From NCBI GenBank assembly GCA_913063405.1, contig CAJXZB010000005.1, forward strand, positions 1 to 64,000: a DNA stretch of 64,000 bases, in the 5' to 3' direction. Under the pieces are notes generated by a model. That model was not told the origin of the DNA. It saw only the letters and a program-made list of their open reading frames with translations, and did not search any database. The translations under genes and the position numbers were made by a program. How positions within the stretch are numbered: the stretch's first letter is position 1; the number at the start of each line of letters is the position of its first letter. The DNA is from an uncultured Ulvibacter sp. (GTDB lineage Bacteria; Bacteroidota; Bacteroidia; Flavobacteriales; Flavobacteriaceae). Positions 10,715 to 23,636 of the stretch are shown here, in pieces.

Positions 10715-12763
10715 ATGTTTTTGAGAGATACAACATCTTGGTTGATTAAGATTTCGAGCAAGTGCTTGTATCTAATATCGATTGCAGTTATACTAATTGG
10801 TTGCGAGGAAAGAATCAGCATTAGCCATTCATTAAACACGACAAATTTCAGTAAAAACATTCTCGATCATCATTTTACACCAGTAGACTCGTTGGACAAG
10901 TCTGGGTTGATGTTTTCAGATCAAGGTGCATGGTTTGCATACTCCTTATCAGATTCAATATCTAATTTTTCAGGTTTTTCAGGCCCTTTTCTAATGACGG
11001 AACAAAATGGGGTTTGGGCAAGTGAATCACTCTCGAAATTAAATCTAAAAGGAGAAAACAACACCGAAATTATTGATTGGCATACTTCTTTAAAATCTCA
11101 AAATAGTTTTTCAAGTCATTTGGAACAACACTTTGAAAATGACAAATTAAAAGTTAACCAGAAGCTGGTTTTTTTATCAGGTAATACTGCACTTCAGAAA
11201 ACTACCATTACAAATATTTCTACAAAAAGTATTACAATCCACCCTTCAGTGAGTGGCGCATTTTTTGACATTGGTTTGAGAGTAGATTCAAAAGATGAAA
11301 CAATTCAACTTACTTCTGAAAAATCCAACGCAGTAGGCTATGTCAAGTTTATAAATGAGTCTGCTTCTATAATGACTGCTAAAAATTATTACAACGCTCA
11401 CTTTGAAACCATCCTCCTAAAACAAAATGAGACGAAAGAATACCTTATATCTCAAACCTTTATTTTTCCAGAGTATTCTTGGGAAGAGGAAGAAAGGGTA
11501 ATTAGCGCTGTTAATTTCGATTTTATTTTATCCACTCAAAAATCCGAAAAAGAAAATCAGATATCTGCATTAATAAAAAACAAACGAGCAGTCTTTCAAG
11601 AAGAAAAATATTCAGAAGTACTTGCCAAAGCCCAAATTACCTTACAAAATAGCTGGCGTATCCCTGCTGGCGAAATTAAACGCCAAGGTTTATTTCCTAG
11701 TTATCATTATAAGTGGTTTAATGGTTTTTGGTCCTGGGATTCTTGGAAACACGCCGTAGGCTTGTCCTATTATGACTTCGAACTCGCAAAGGAGCAGGTT
11801 AAACTAATGTTCGATTTCCAAGATGAAAAAGGTTTTGTGGCCGATTGTGTTTTTAGAGACACCTTAATTGAAAAGCATAATTATCGTGATACTAAACCCC
11901 CACTATCGGCTTGGGCGGTTACCAAAGTTTACGAAAAAGACAAGGATTTAGAGTTTGTAAAAGAGTTCTATCCTAAACTTAAAAAATATCATTCCTGGTG
12001 GTACACCTATCGTGATCACGACCAAGATGGACTGTGCGAATACGGCTCAACGGATGGAAGTTTCATTGCCGCTAAATGGGAAAGCGGAATGGACAATGCA
12101 ATTCGATTTGATGATTCTAAAATTCTAGAAAATTCTGAAGGTTCCTATTCATTAAATCAAGAAAGTGATGACCTGAATGCCTACTTATATGCAGAAAAAT
12201 TATATCTAGCAACCTTGGCCGAAGCACTAGAATTACATCAAGAGTCTTTGCTATTTAGACAGTCTGCAGAACGACTACAAGTTAAAATTCAAACACAGTT
12301 TTATGATCTAGAGGAAGGGTGGTTTTACGACACAAACATCGAAGGCACTAATTTCATCAAAGGAGAGGGTAGTGAAGGATGGACAACCCTTTGGGCGAAA
12401 GCAGCAAGTCAAGAACAAGCGGAGTCGGTAAAAAATAGAATGATGGATTCTACAAAGTTCTTCACCAAAGTTCCTTTTCAAACAATGAGTGCCGATCATC
12501 CGAAGTTCGACCCATTAAAAGGGTATTGGAGAGAACCCAATTGGTTAGATCAATCCTATTTTGGTGTGAAGAGTTTACGTAATTATGGATTCAATACCGA
12601 AGCAGATAAAGCAACAATTCAAATATTGGAAGGAGCAGAAGGTCTGTTAGGGAAAGGAAAAGCTATTAGAGAAAATTACCATCCGCTTACTGGAAAAGGT
12701 TTACACGCTCAAAATTTTAGTTGGAGCGCCGCCCACATTATTATGCTATTGTTAGAAGAATAA
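10715..12763 (+). CDS. Lipoprotein glycoside hydrolase, GH63/trehalase-like (alpha/alpha)6 barrel
   Basis: Lipobox-like IAVILIGCEE; YKWFNGFWSWDSWKHAVGLSYYD, DGLCEYGSTDGSFIAAKWESGMDNAIRFD, SDDLNAYLYAEK, MSADHPKFDPLKGYWREPNWLDQSYFG, ENYHPLTGKG are clan GH-G type signatures. Confidence 0.8.
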   Translation: MFLRDTTSWLIKISSKCLYLISIAVILIGCEERISISHSLNTTNFSKNILDHHFTPVDSLDKSGLMFSDQGAWFAYSLSDSISNFSGFSGPFLMTEQNGVWASESLSKLNLKGENNTEIIDWHTSLKSQNSFSSHLEQHFENDKLKVNQKLVFLSGNTALQKTTITNISTKSITIHPSVSGAFFDIGLRVDSKDETIQLTSEKSNAVGYVKFINESASIMTAKNYYNAHFETILLKQNETKEYLISQTFIFPEYSWEEEERVISAVNFDFILSTQKSEKENQISALIKNKRAVFQEEKYSEVLAKAQITLQNSWRIPAGEIKRQGLFPSYHYKWFNGFWSWDSWKHAVGLSYYDFELAKEQVKLMFDFQDEKGFVADCVFRDTLIEKHNYRDTKPPLSAWAVTKVYEKDKDLEFVKEFYPKLKKYHSWWYTYRDHDQDGLCEYGSTDGSFIAAKWESGMDNAIRFDDSKILENSEGSYSLNQESDDLNAYLYAEKLYLATLAEALELHQESLLFRQSAERLQVKIQTQFYDLEEGWFYDTNIEGTNFIKGEGSEGWTTLWAKAASQEQAESVKNRMMDSTKFFTKVPFQTMSADHPKFDPLKGYWREPNWLDQSYFGVKSLRNYGFNTEADKATIQILEGAEGLLGKGKAIRENYHPLTGKGLHAQNFSWSAAHIIMLLLEE

Positions 12764-12766
12764 AAA

Positions 12767-15700
12767 ATGAAAAAAAAATTAGAGCAAGCTACTCAGATTG
12801 CCATTAGACTTTTTGATATTACTGCTGAAACTATACGTCTTCCAGGAGACGAAGATGAAAATTTTAGAATAAAGACTGAATCGGAGGTGTCATATATCCT
12901 AAAAATTTCACAACCCGAAGTGGAAGAAGATTACTTGAATTTTCAGAACGAAATACTGAGACATATCAGTTCTAAAACACCGAATCTAGAGCTACCGAAA
13001 GTCATTCCTAATGTGCAAAACAAGTTCTTAAGTTCTATATCATCAAAAGCAGGAGAAAAAAGGAATGTCCGATTATTGAGTTGGTTAGATGGTAGAATTT
13101 GGGCACATGCGAATCCGAAGACAAAAGTTTTAAGGCAAAGTCTAGGGGAACAAGCTGGAAAACTTACCGTCGCCTTAGAGGATTTCGACCATGAGGGAGC
13201 ACATCGAAAATTTGACTGGAATCTTTCAGATTCTGCATGGACTTATGATTATTTAGATAAGTTTTCTAAGGAAGATCAGGCAACTATAGCTTATTTTCAA
13301 GAACTTTTTTCCGAAATACAACCGAACTACCAAAATCTACCAAAAAGTGTAATTCATAATGACGTAAACGACTTTAATATTCTAGTATCTCAAGATTTAG
13401 TAGATCCAAAAGTGACAGGAATTATTGACTTTGGAGATGCCGTGTATACGCAAACTATAAACGACCTTGCTATTCTTCTAGCGTACGCTATTATGGGTGT
13501 TCTAGATCCATTACAAGCAGCCCTAGATGTAATTAAAGGTTACAATGTTTATTATTCTTTTTCTGAAAAAGAACTTGAATGTCTGTATGCTTTGGTTGCC
13601 ATGCGTTTAGTCACCACGGTTACGAAAGCCGCAATTCGCAAAGCCAAAGATTCAACAAATGAATATCATGTAATTAGTGAAAAACCCGCTTGGACAGCAC
13701 TTAACATGTGGCGAAAAGTAAATGATAAGCTTGCCCTTTATAGTTTTCGGGAAGTATGTGGGTTTACAGGACATCCGCTTGAAAATAAATTTAAAAATTG
13801 GACGGACCAAAACCATTTTAAGATTTCAGATTTATTCCCAACGATTAACAAAGATGAGGTTCGGTATCTCGACCTAAGTGTTTCAAGTAAATGGATTGGA
13901 CATCAAGAGGACTTTAATAATCTAGACTTATTTCGGTTTAAAATCGGACAACTTCAGAAGCAAATACCAAATAAAATCCTAGCTGGTGGCTATTTGGAAC
14001 CTCGTGCTCTTTATACTTCAAGTGAATATGACAAACTCGGTAACTCTGGCCCAGAAAGCAGAACAATTCATCTAGGGATAGACTTTTGGCTCCCTGAACA
14101 AACACCTGTCCATGCACTCTTCGATGGAGAGGTTGTCATTGCCGTGAATGATGCTGGCGATAAAGAATATGGAGGGCTAATTGTGCTAAAACATAAAATT
14201 GATGATTTTGAATTTTACACATTATATGGACACTTAACTGTTGCAAGCGCTACAAAATATGCTGTGGGAGATGTTATAAACGAAGGAGATCGTATTGCGA
14301 TTTTAGGGAATCACTCCGAAAACGGAAATTGGGCTCCGCACCTTCATTTTCAACTCATATTATCTTTGTTAGACTATGAAATTGACTTTCCAGGCGTAGC
14401 CTATTTCAATGAGTTGGATGTTTGGAAAAGTCTCTGTCCTGACCCCAATTTGTTATTCAAATTCGAAGCACTTTTGGAAAATGCGACCATCTCTAACAGT
14501 GAATTGATTGAATACAGAAAACAACACTTAGGTAAAAGCTTAAGTTTACAATACAAAATTCCCATTAAGATGGTGCGTGGAGCTGGGCAGTATTTGATGG
14601 ATCAATATGGAAGAAAATACTTAGACACGGTAAATAATGTGGCTCACGTAGGCCATGAACATTTAGCCGTGGTAAAAGCCGGACAAGAGCAGATGGCTTT
14701 GATTAATACAAACTCGCGGTATTTACACAAAAACATCAACGACTTAGCAAAAGAATTGATAGAGACTTTGCCACCTGAACTTTCTGTCCTTCATTTTGTC
14801 AATTCTGGAAGTGAAGCAAACGAGCTAGCCATTCGAATGGTAAAAGCAGCAACTGGTGAACGTGATATTATAGCTTCGGAAGTAGGGTATCACGGAAATG
14901 CAAATATGTGTATTGATATAAGTTCGTACAAGTTCGACGGAAAAGGAGGTCAAGGAGCCCCGGAGCATACACATATTTTCCCCTTGCCAGATGCTTTCAG
15001 GGGAAAACATAGAGGTAAAAACACAGGAAGAAAATATTCTGAAGAAGTTCAGAAACAAATAGACATCATCCACAAAAAAGGCCGTGGAGTTGGCGCATTT
15101 ATTATTGAGCCAATAATTAGTTGCGGAGGTCAAATAGAATTGCCCGAAGTTTTTCTGGAGAAGTCATATGAAATGGTAAGAGCAGCCGGCGGCCTGTGCA
15201 TTTCTGATGAGGTACAAACGGGTTGTGGAAGAATGGGTAAAACCTTTTGGGGCTTTCAGCTTCATAAGGTCATACCAGATATCGTTACAATTGGAAAGCC
15301 CTTAGGAAATGGTCATCCAATTGCTGCAGTGGTTTGCACCAGAGCCATCGCGGATAAGTTTGCCAATGGTATGGAGTATTTTAACACCTTTGGTGGAAAC
15401 CCTGTTTCATGTGCCATCGGCGCTGAAGTTATAAAAACAGTGAAACGGGAAAAACTTCAAGAAAATGCATTGGAAGTGGGTTCTTTTTTGAAGACTGAAT
15501 TAAAAAAACTTGCAAAGAAATTTAAAATTATTGGTGATGTACGTGGCCAAGGTTTGTTTTTAGGTATTGAATTAGTAAACGAAAATATGGAACCATTAGA
15601 AGCACAAACAAACTATTTAGCAAATAGAATGAAAGATCACGGAATTTTAATGAGCGTGGATGGACCCGATCACAATGTCTTAAAAATTAAACCTCCTATG

Positions 15701-15780
15701 GTATTTAACAAAGACAACGCAAATGAAGTTATCTTTAGGCTCCGACAGGTTTTCGCCGAGGATTTTATGAATCGGTTTTA

Positions 15781-15781
<1 letters not shown>
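12767..15781 (+). CDS. Trifunctional fusion: APH-family (hydroxylysine-kinase-like) kinase - M23 peptidase domain - class III aminotransferase-fold phospholyase
   Basis: APH motif [13 protein letters not shown]...[12 protein letters not shown]23 [16 protein letters not shown]...HLHFQL; class III aminotransferase [55 protein letters not shown]. Confidence 0.9.
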
Positions 15782-17860
<2,079 letters not shown>

Positions 17861-17870
17861 ATAATAAATT

Positions 17871-18302
17871 ATGAAACAACTTATTTTAGTATTCTTCCTC
17901 GCGACAATTTTTAGCTGTAATTCGCAAACTACTGAAAAACAGGATAAAGAGGCGATTCTTACGGTGATGAAACTACAAGAAAAGGCCTGGTCGGCCAATG
18001 ACCTTGAAGGATTTATGAAAGGTTATTGGAAAAACGATTCACTAAAATTTTACGGAAGTAGTGGACTAACAAAGGGTTGGAAGCAAACCTTAGACAATTA
18101 TAAAAAGGGATATCCTACCAAGGAGTACTCGGGCACACTAACTTTTAAGGTCAATGATGTATCCAAAATAGATACCGGCTCGTATTGGGTAATGGGAGAA
18201 TATTTCTTAAAACGTAATGTTGGTGATGCCAATGGTGTGTTTTTAATTATCTTTAAAAAGATAAACGGAAAATGGAAAATCGTCGCAGATATGTCCTGCT
18301 AA
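17871..18302 (+). CDS. NTF2/DUF4440-like lipoprotein
   Basis: MKQLILVFFLATIFSCNSQTTEKQDKEAILTVMKLQEKAWSANDLEGFMKGYW...; lipobox + SnoaL/DUF4440 pattern. Confidence 0.75.
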   Translation: MKQLILVFFLATIFSCNSQTTEKQDKEAILTVMKLQEKAWSANDLEGFMKGYWKNDSLKFYGSSGLTKGWKQTLDNYKKGYPTKEYSGTLTFKVNDVSKIDTGSYWVMGEYFLKRNVGDANGVFLIIFKKINGKWKIVADMSC

Positions 18303-18336
18303 CATTATCCAACTCTAGCATTAAATAACTTTTATT

Positions 18337-19662
18337 ATGAGATCAATTAACTCTATTTACCTTCTTTTTTCTCTTGCAGTATTAATAAGCTGTAACAGCA
18401 CTCAACAAGCTGTAAATGAAGTTATTGAAAAATCAACTTTTGAAAAACTCGCGGGTATTGAAAATATTGTTAGCATCGAGAAAAAGGAACTCGTTAGTCA
18501 TTTTGATGAAAACTATGAATTGTGGTTTGAGCAGCCTGTTGATCATAGCAACCCTTTGAAAGGAACCTTTAAACAGCGAGTATTTCTTGGATTTGAGAAC
18601 TCGTCAAAACCAGTAATTGTTGAATTAAAAGGTTATGGAATAGGGAGTGAAAAAGCAGGTGAATTGGCAAATCACTATAAAGCCAATCAACTAACGATTG
18701 AGCATCGTTACTTTACAAATTCACGCCCAAAAGAGATTGATTGGAACACACTTACCGTTGAAAATGCGGCCAAAGATCAAGCGATTATTATAGATGCCAT
18801 TCGAAATGTCTTGTACCCAAACTCGAAATTTGTTTCCACTGGAATTTCGAAGGGGTGCATGACCACTATGGCGCATCGAAGCTTCTTTCCTGAAAATGTA
18901 GATGCTTGTGTTTGTTATGTTGGCCCCCTCAATTATGAACGTGAAGACCCAAGAGTCTATGAGTTCCTTAAAAATGTTGGTAAAGAAGAAGATCGAAAAA
19001 AGATAAAAGGTTTTCAAGATTTATGTTTTGAAAACCGAGCGGCATTAATGGATATTTTAAAAACAACAGCCCAAGAAGCAAAAATGACCTGGGAATTTGG
19101 AATAGAAAAGGCTTTAGATTACACCATTCTTGAGTATTCATTTGCTTTTTGGCAATGGGGTGTAAAACCAGATAAAATTCCGTCTCAAAATGCCACTTCA
19201 CAAGAAATTTATGAGCATCTCATTGATGTTGTTGGTTATGGCTTCTTCGAAAATAAATCGGTGGAAAGCCTGCAACCTTATTTCTGGGCCGCTCTAACAG
19301 AGCAAGGAATTTATGGATATGAAACTGCTCCTTTCAAAAGGTACTTAAACACTGAGGAAATTTACAAATTTGAGTGGGCTTTTCCAGAGGGTATTTCAAA
19401 AAAATACGATGTTAAACCAATGCAAGACATCAAATTATTTTTGGATACATCGGCGGAAAAAATGCTTTTCATTTATGGCGAATACGATGCCTGGAGTTCA
19501 ACCGCGGTTGACTTAACTGAAAATGCTTCGAAACGTGAAATGTACAAGTTTGTTCAACCCATGGGAGATCATACTACACGGATTAAGACATTTAATTCTG
19601 AAAGTCAGAAGCAAATTTACACGATCATTGATAGCTGGCTGAAAAATGAATCCAACAACTAG
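18337..19662 (+). CDS. S37 (PS-10)/S28-like prolyl aminopeptidase lipoprotein
   Basis: LWFEQPVDHSNPLKGTFKQRVFLGFE, STGISKGCMTTMAHRSFFPENVDACVCYVGP (GxSxG), C-terminal YGEYDAWSSTAVDL and MGDHTTRI. Confidence 0.75.
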   Translation: MRSINSIYLLFSLAVLISCNSTQQAVNEVIEKSTFEKLAGIENIVSIEKKELVSHFDENYELWFEQPVDHSNPLKGTFKQRVFLGFENSSKPVIVELKGYGIGSEKAGELANHYKANQLTIEHRYFTNSRPKEIDWNTLTVENAAKDQAIIIDAIRNVLYPNSKFVSTGISKGCMTTMAHRSFFPENVDACVCYVGPLNYEREDPRVYEFLKNVGKEEDRKKIKGFQDLCFENRAALMDILKTTAQEAKMTWEFGIEKALDYTILEYSFAFWQWGVKPDKIPSQNATSQEIYEHLIDVVGYGFFENKSVESLQPYFWAALTEQGIYGYETAPFKRYLNTEEIYKFEWAFPEGISKKYDVKPMQDIKLFLDTSAEKMLFIYGEYDAWSSTAVDLTENASKREMYKFVQPMGDHTTRIKTFNSESQKQIYTIIDSWLKNESNN

Positions 19663-20119
19663 AAAAGCTACGCTAAGCGATCTTCCAGCACTACTGGGGT
19701 TTGAGCAAGGTCTTATCAATGCTGAAAGACCGATGGATTCTCAGATTATGGATGGAGACATAAGTTATTATTCCATTTCAGATCTTATAGAGAATTCTGA
19801 TTCAGAAGTATTTATTGCTGAAATTGCAGATGAAATAGTTGCGTCAGGATATGCAAAAATTAAGGAGGATCATCATTATCTAAAACATAAGAAGCAAGGG
19901 TATCTTGGATTTATGTTCGTGCCAGAAAAACATCGTGGCAATGGATATAATCAAATTGTCTTGGACGCTCTACTGGCTTGGTGCAAAGAACACGGTGTTT
20001 TTGAAATTAGACTGGATGTTTATGATGTAAATGAACCAGCCATTAGCGCTTATTTAAAAGCAGGATTTAAAAAATATTTGATAAATATGCGCTTGGATAT
20101 TGAAAATCTAGATATTTAA
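19646..20119 (+). CDS. GNAT family N-acetyltransferase
   Basis: RKATLSDLPALLGFEQGLI...LGFMFVPEKHRGNGYNQIVLDALLAWCKEHGV...AISAYLKAGFKK. Confidence 0.85.
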   Translation: MNPTTRKATLSDLPALLGFEQGLINAERPMDSQIMDGDISYYSISDLIENSDSEVFIAEIADEIVASGYAKIKEDHHYLKHKKQGYLGFMFVPEKHRGNGYNQIVLDALLAWCKEHGVFEIRLDVYDVNEPAISAYLKAGFKKYLINMRLDIENLDI

Positions 20120-20123
20120 ATAA

Positions 20124-21338
20124 CTATTTTGATATTCCAAAGGGATCTTCAATAGAATGAGAAGGCTCCGTAAACCATTTTGGTCCATCCTTGGTCATAT
20201 AGATATGATCTTCATGACGAATGCCAAATTCATTTGGCACACAAATCATTGGCTCATTACTAAAACACATTCCTGGAGCTAAAATTGTTTCATCGTTTCT
20301 AACAATATAGGGCCATTCATGTATGTCCAATCCTACTCCATGTCCCGTTCTATGCGGCAAACCTGGCAACTTATAATCCGGGCCTAAATTATATGACTCC
20401 GAAACTTTTCTCGCAGCAATATCGACATATCCACAAGTATTCCCAAGCTGTGCAGCATCAAAAGCCGCTTGCTGAGTTTCTTTTTCTATATTCCAAATTT
20501 TCCTTTGTAGATCACTTATTTTACCAAACACATAAGTCCGCGTAATATCCGAAATATAATTTTGAAGTACACAGCCCGTATCTATCAAAACTACTTCACC
20601 TTCTTCCAAATCTTTGGGCTGCTTAACACCATGAGGAAATGAAGAATCCACCCCAAAAAGCACAATACAAAAATAAGATCCCGAAGGTATACCGAAGCGT
20701 TTATGAGCTTCATTTATAAAATCTACTACCTCTTTCGAACTAATTCCAACTCTTAAAATCTTTGCAGCCGCTTTTTGCACTTCCAATGTAATATCCATTG
20801 TGGCCTTTATAATAGCAATTTCTGCTTCAGATTTAATCATTCTACACCCAGCAGTAATGGACTTCGAATTCACTAAGTTATACGAAGATTGGATTATCGT
20901 AATACCTTCTATCATAAAGAACGGAGTGTCCTCGTCCATAGATATTGTTCCATTATCCACACCGTTGTTAACAAGAATTTCAACGAACAACCTGTAAGGG
21001 TTCTCGTGTTCTTCCCAGCAATGAACCTCACCCGCTATTTCCATAAAATCAAGTACTGTTCCTTTTTCAAACTCAGGGGCTATATAATTTAGTTTGCCAT
21101 TTGGAAACAAAATTGCGCCAACCATACGTTCGCTAGAATTCCAACGTGTTCCAGTAAAATAAAACAAATTGGTTCCAGCATTTATATAAAGAGCTTCTAT
21201 TTCTTGTTGTATCATTAAGTCGCAAGCCTTATTGATTCGTTCTCGATATTCTCGCTTCTGAATTCCTTGAACTAAATGTACTCTTGACTTTATTTTACTT
21301 AACTCTTCTTCTATAGTTGATCCTCCAATTCCTAGCAT
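20124..21338 (-). CDS. M24 family Xaa-Pro peptidase
   Basis: FPHGVKQPKDLEEGEVVLIDTGCVLQNYISDITRTYVFG...GLPHRTGHGVGLDIHEWPYI...SNEPMI; metal ligands retained. Confidence 0.88.
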   Translation of the reverse strand: MLGIGGSTIEEELSKIKSRVHLVQGIQKREYRERINKACDLMIQQEIEALYINAGTNLFYFTGTRWNSSERMVGAILFPNGKLNYIAPEFEKGTVLDFMEIAGEVHCWEEHENPYRLFVEILVNNGVDNGTISMDEDTPFFMIEGITIIQSSYNLVNSKSITAGCRMIKSEAEIAIIKATMDITLEVQKAAAKILRVGISSKEVVDFINEAHKRFGIPSGSYFCIVLFGVDSSFPHGVKQPKDLEEGEVVLIDTGCVLQNYISDITRTYVFGKISDLQRKIWNIEKETQQAAFDAAQLGNTCGYVDIAARKVSESYNLGPDYKLPGLPHRTGHGVGLDIHEWPYIVRNDETILAPGMCFSNEPMICVPNEFGIRHEDHIYMTKDGPKWFTEPSHSIEDPFGISK

Positions 21339-21354
21339 TTGACTCTTGATAATT

Positions 21355-22599
21355 TTAAAATTTACGATCCGGATGAAACGAACTCACATCCATTGAAGGC
21401 TTTTTTTCTGAAATTATTTCAGAAACCAACTTACCTGTCCCTGTTGACATACTCCATCCCATCATAGCATGACCCGCTGCAATGGTTAGGTTTTTGCATT
21501 TACTTGACCTGCCAATATACGGTCGACCATCTGGTGAAACAGGACGCAGTCCACAGGCAGCTGCTGCCTTTTCATCTTCTAAAACTTTGGTTTTTGGATA
21601 ATATCTTTGCACTGCTTGCGCAATGGCCTCCACCCTTTCTGGACGAATATCGTGATTAATTCCGTTAATTTCCATGGTTCCAGAATAACGTGTAAAACCA
21701 TTCATTGGTGTAACTGCTACTTTCGCTTCTGCAAGAATAGCTGGCATCAATATATTTGTTTCGGAATGCGAATTAATTCTATATCCTTTTCCAGCCTGAA
21801 GAGGAATTTGTATGCCAAGTTTTTTACTTAGCAAATTACTCCATGAGCCCGCAGCCAAAACAACTTCGTCCGCTTTTAATCTCTGATTTGAAGTTATCAC
21901 CTCAGTTATTTTTTCTTCAGAAATTATTAAATTTTCTACTTTTTCATTTAAGTAAAATTTGACCCCCAAGACTTCAAGTTTACCCTTTATCTCCTTCATA
22001 AACTCGTGTGGCGTACTGTGCGAGTCACATTGGTAGTGGATTGCTCCTATCACATCTGTATCAACTTTAGGCTCCATTTTCTTGACTTCTGAAACACTTA
22101 ACTCTCGTACCTGCAACCCTTCTTTTGAAGCGATTCTTGCCATTTCAATTTCTTTAGCCATCATTGCTTCAGACTGACACAACATTAATAGCCCCTTATT
22201 CTCTAAATGAAATCCAAAACCTTCAGAAGCTCGAATTTCAGAAAATAAATCGCTACTCATTAACGAAATATCTTTAATTGCTTTTATTGAACGTTCTACA
22301 TTTTCTTGCGAGCAAGATTTATTAAAAGCCCAAGCCCATTTCAAAAAATCTTTTTCAAGGCGTGGTTTAATAAACAAAGGACTAGCGGGATTAAACATCC
22401 ACTTTAGGCCTTGACGTACCATCCCAGGAGCAGCCAAAGGGATAATATGACTTGGGCTCACATATCCTGCATTGACATAAGAGGCACCGAAATCCATCGA
22501 AGACTGGTCCACCACACTTACTTGATGTCCGTCCATAGCAAGATAATAAGCCGTACAAAGCCCAATCACACCTCCTCCAATTACTAAAACATCTTTCAT
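21355..22599 (-). CDS. FAD-dependent D-amino-acid dehydrogenase (probable D-hydroxyproline dehydrogenase)
   Basis: MKDVLVIGGGVIGLCTAYYLAMDGHQVSVVD (GxGxxG) ... CGLRPVSPDGRPYIGRSSKCKNLTIAAGHAMMGWSMSTGTGKLV; flanked by Hyp pathway genes. Confidence 0.85.
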   Translation of the reverse strand: MKDVLVIGGGVIGLCTAYYLAMDGHQVSVVDQSSMDFGASYVNAGYVSPSHIIPLAAPGMVRQGLKWMFNPASPLFIKPRLEKDFLKWAWAFNKSCSQENVERSIKAIKDISLMSSDLFSEIRASEGFGFHLENKGLLMLCQSEAMMAKEIEMARIASKEGLQVRELSVSEVKKMEPKVDTDVIGAIHYQCDSHSTPHEFMKEIKGKLEVLGVKFYLNEKVENLIISEEKITEVITSNQRLKADEVVLAAGSWSNLLSKKLGIQIPLQAGKGYRINSHSETNILMPAILAEAKVAVTPMNGFTRYSGTMEINGINHDIRPERVEAIAQAVQRYYPKTKVLEDEKAAAACGLRPVSPDGRPYIGRSSKCKNLTIAAGHAMMGWSMSTGTGKLVSEIISEKKPSMDVSSFHPDRKF

Positions 22600-22628
22600 T
22601 ATATGAAGATAAATTTAACTAAAGTTTT

Positions 22629-23636
22629 CTAGATAACTTGAAATCCAAACGCATAGGGATCATCTTTGTCATCTATACTTATCCTATTGTGTCCATAAAT
22701 CTTTGCCCAACCTCGAATACTAGGTACGATTCCAGCTTTTCCATTAATAATTATTTCATCATCTATTGTTCCGATAAATTTTGAGCCAATAAAACTTTCA
22801 TGAATAAACTCATCACCAATATTAAGTTGGCCTTTTCCATGAAGCTGAGCCATTCTCGCCGAAGTTCCTGTTCCACAAGGCGACCTATCAATCGCTTTAT
22901 CCCCGTAAAACACCGCATTACGGCCTGAGGAGGTTGAATCTAGAGGTGTCCCGGTCCATTGTAAATGACTTATATCGCGAATAGTGTCATTTTCAGGGTG
23001 TATAAAATCATTCGCATACTTTTGATTGATACGCTTTCTTAGTACTTGAGAAAATTGAATTATTTGATTCGCTGTAAAATCCTGAATGCCGCTAAAATTT
23101 TCTTGCGGATCTATAATTGCATAGAAATTTCCTCCATATGCAACATCAAATTTAATTTCCCCCAATTCTGGGCATTCTATACTTAAACTTTCAGCAGCTA
23201 AATAAGAGGCAACATTTTTCAGTTTTACCCAGTCAACTTTTTTTGCTGATTGTTGGTACTCGATTTCAACAAGACCTGCCGGGGTTTCCAAACGTATCTT
23301 TCCGGGTGTTTTTGGACTTATTAGCCCCTCTTCAATGGCTATCGTAATTGCCCCTATAGTTCCATGACCACACATGGGTAAGCATCCTGAAGTTTCAATA
23401 AAAAGTATCCCAAAATCATTTTCTTCGTATTGAGGTTCGAAAAAGAAACTCCCACTCATTAAATCATGTCCTCTGGGTTCAAACATCAAACCCTTTCGAA
23501 TCCAATCATATTCCTTTAAAAAATGTTGCCTCTTTTCACTCATTGAATCTCCAACTAATGGAGGTCTTCCCGTGGTCACCACTCGAACCGGGTTTCCACA
23601 TGTATGTGCGTCAATGCATTTATAAACTGTTTTCAT
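22629..23636 (-). CDS. Proline racemase family, 4-hydroxyproline 2-epimerase
   Basis: IDAHTCGNPVRVV; both catalytic Cys motifs LPMCGHGTIGA and DRSPCGTGTSARMAQLHGKG retained. Confidence 0.88.
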   Translation of the reverse strand: MKTVYKCIDAHTCGNPVRVVTTGRPPLVGDSMSEKRQHFLKEYDWIRKGLMFEPRGHDLMSGSFFFEPQYEENDFGILFIETSGCLPMCGHGTIGAITIAIEEGLISPKTPGKIRLETPAGLVEIEYQQSAKKVDWVKLKNVASYLAAESLSIECPELGEIKFDVAYGGNFYAIIDPQENFSGIQDFTANQIIQFSQVLRKRINQKYANDFIHPENDTIRDISHLQWTGTPLDSTSSGRNAVFYGDKAIDRSPCGTGTSARMAQLHGKGQLNIGDEFIHESFIGSKFIGTIDDEIIINGKAGIVPSIRGWAKIYGHNRISIDDKDDPYAFGFQVI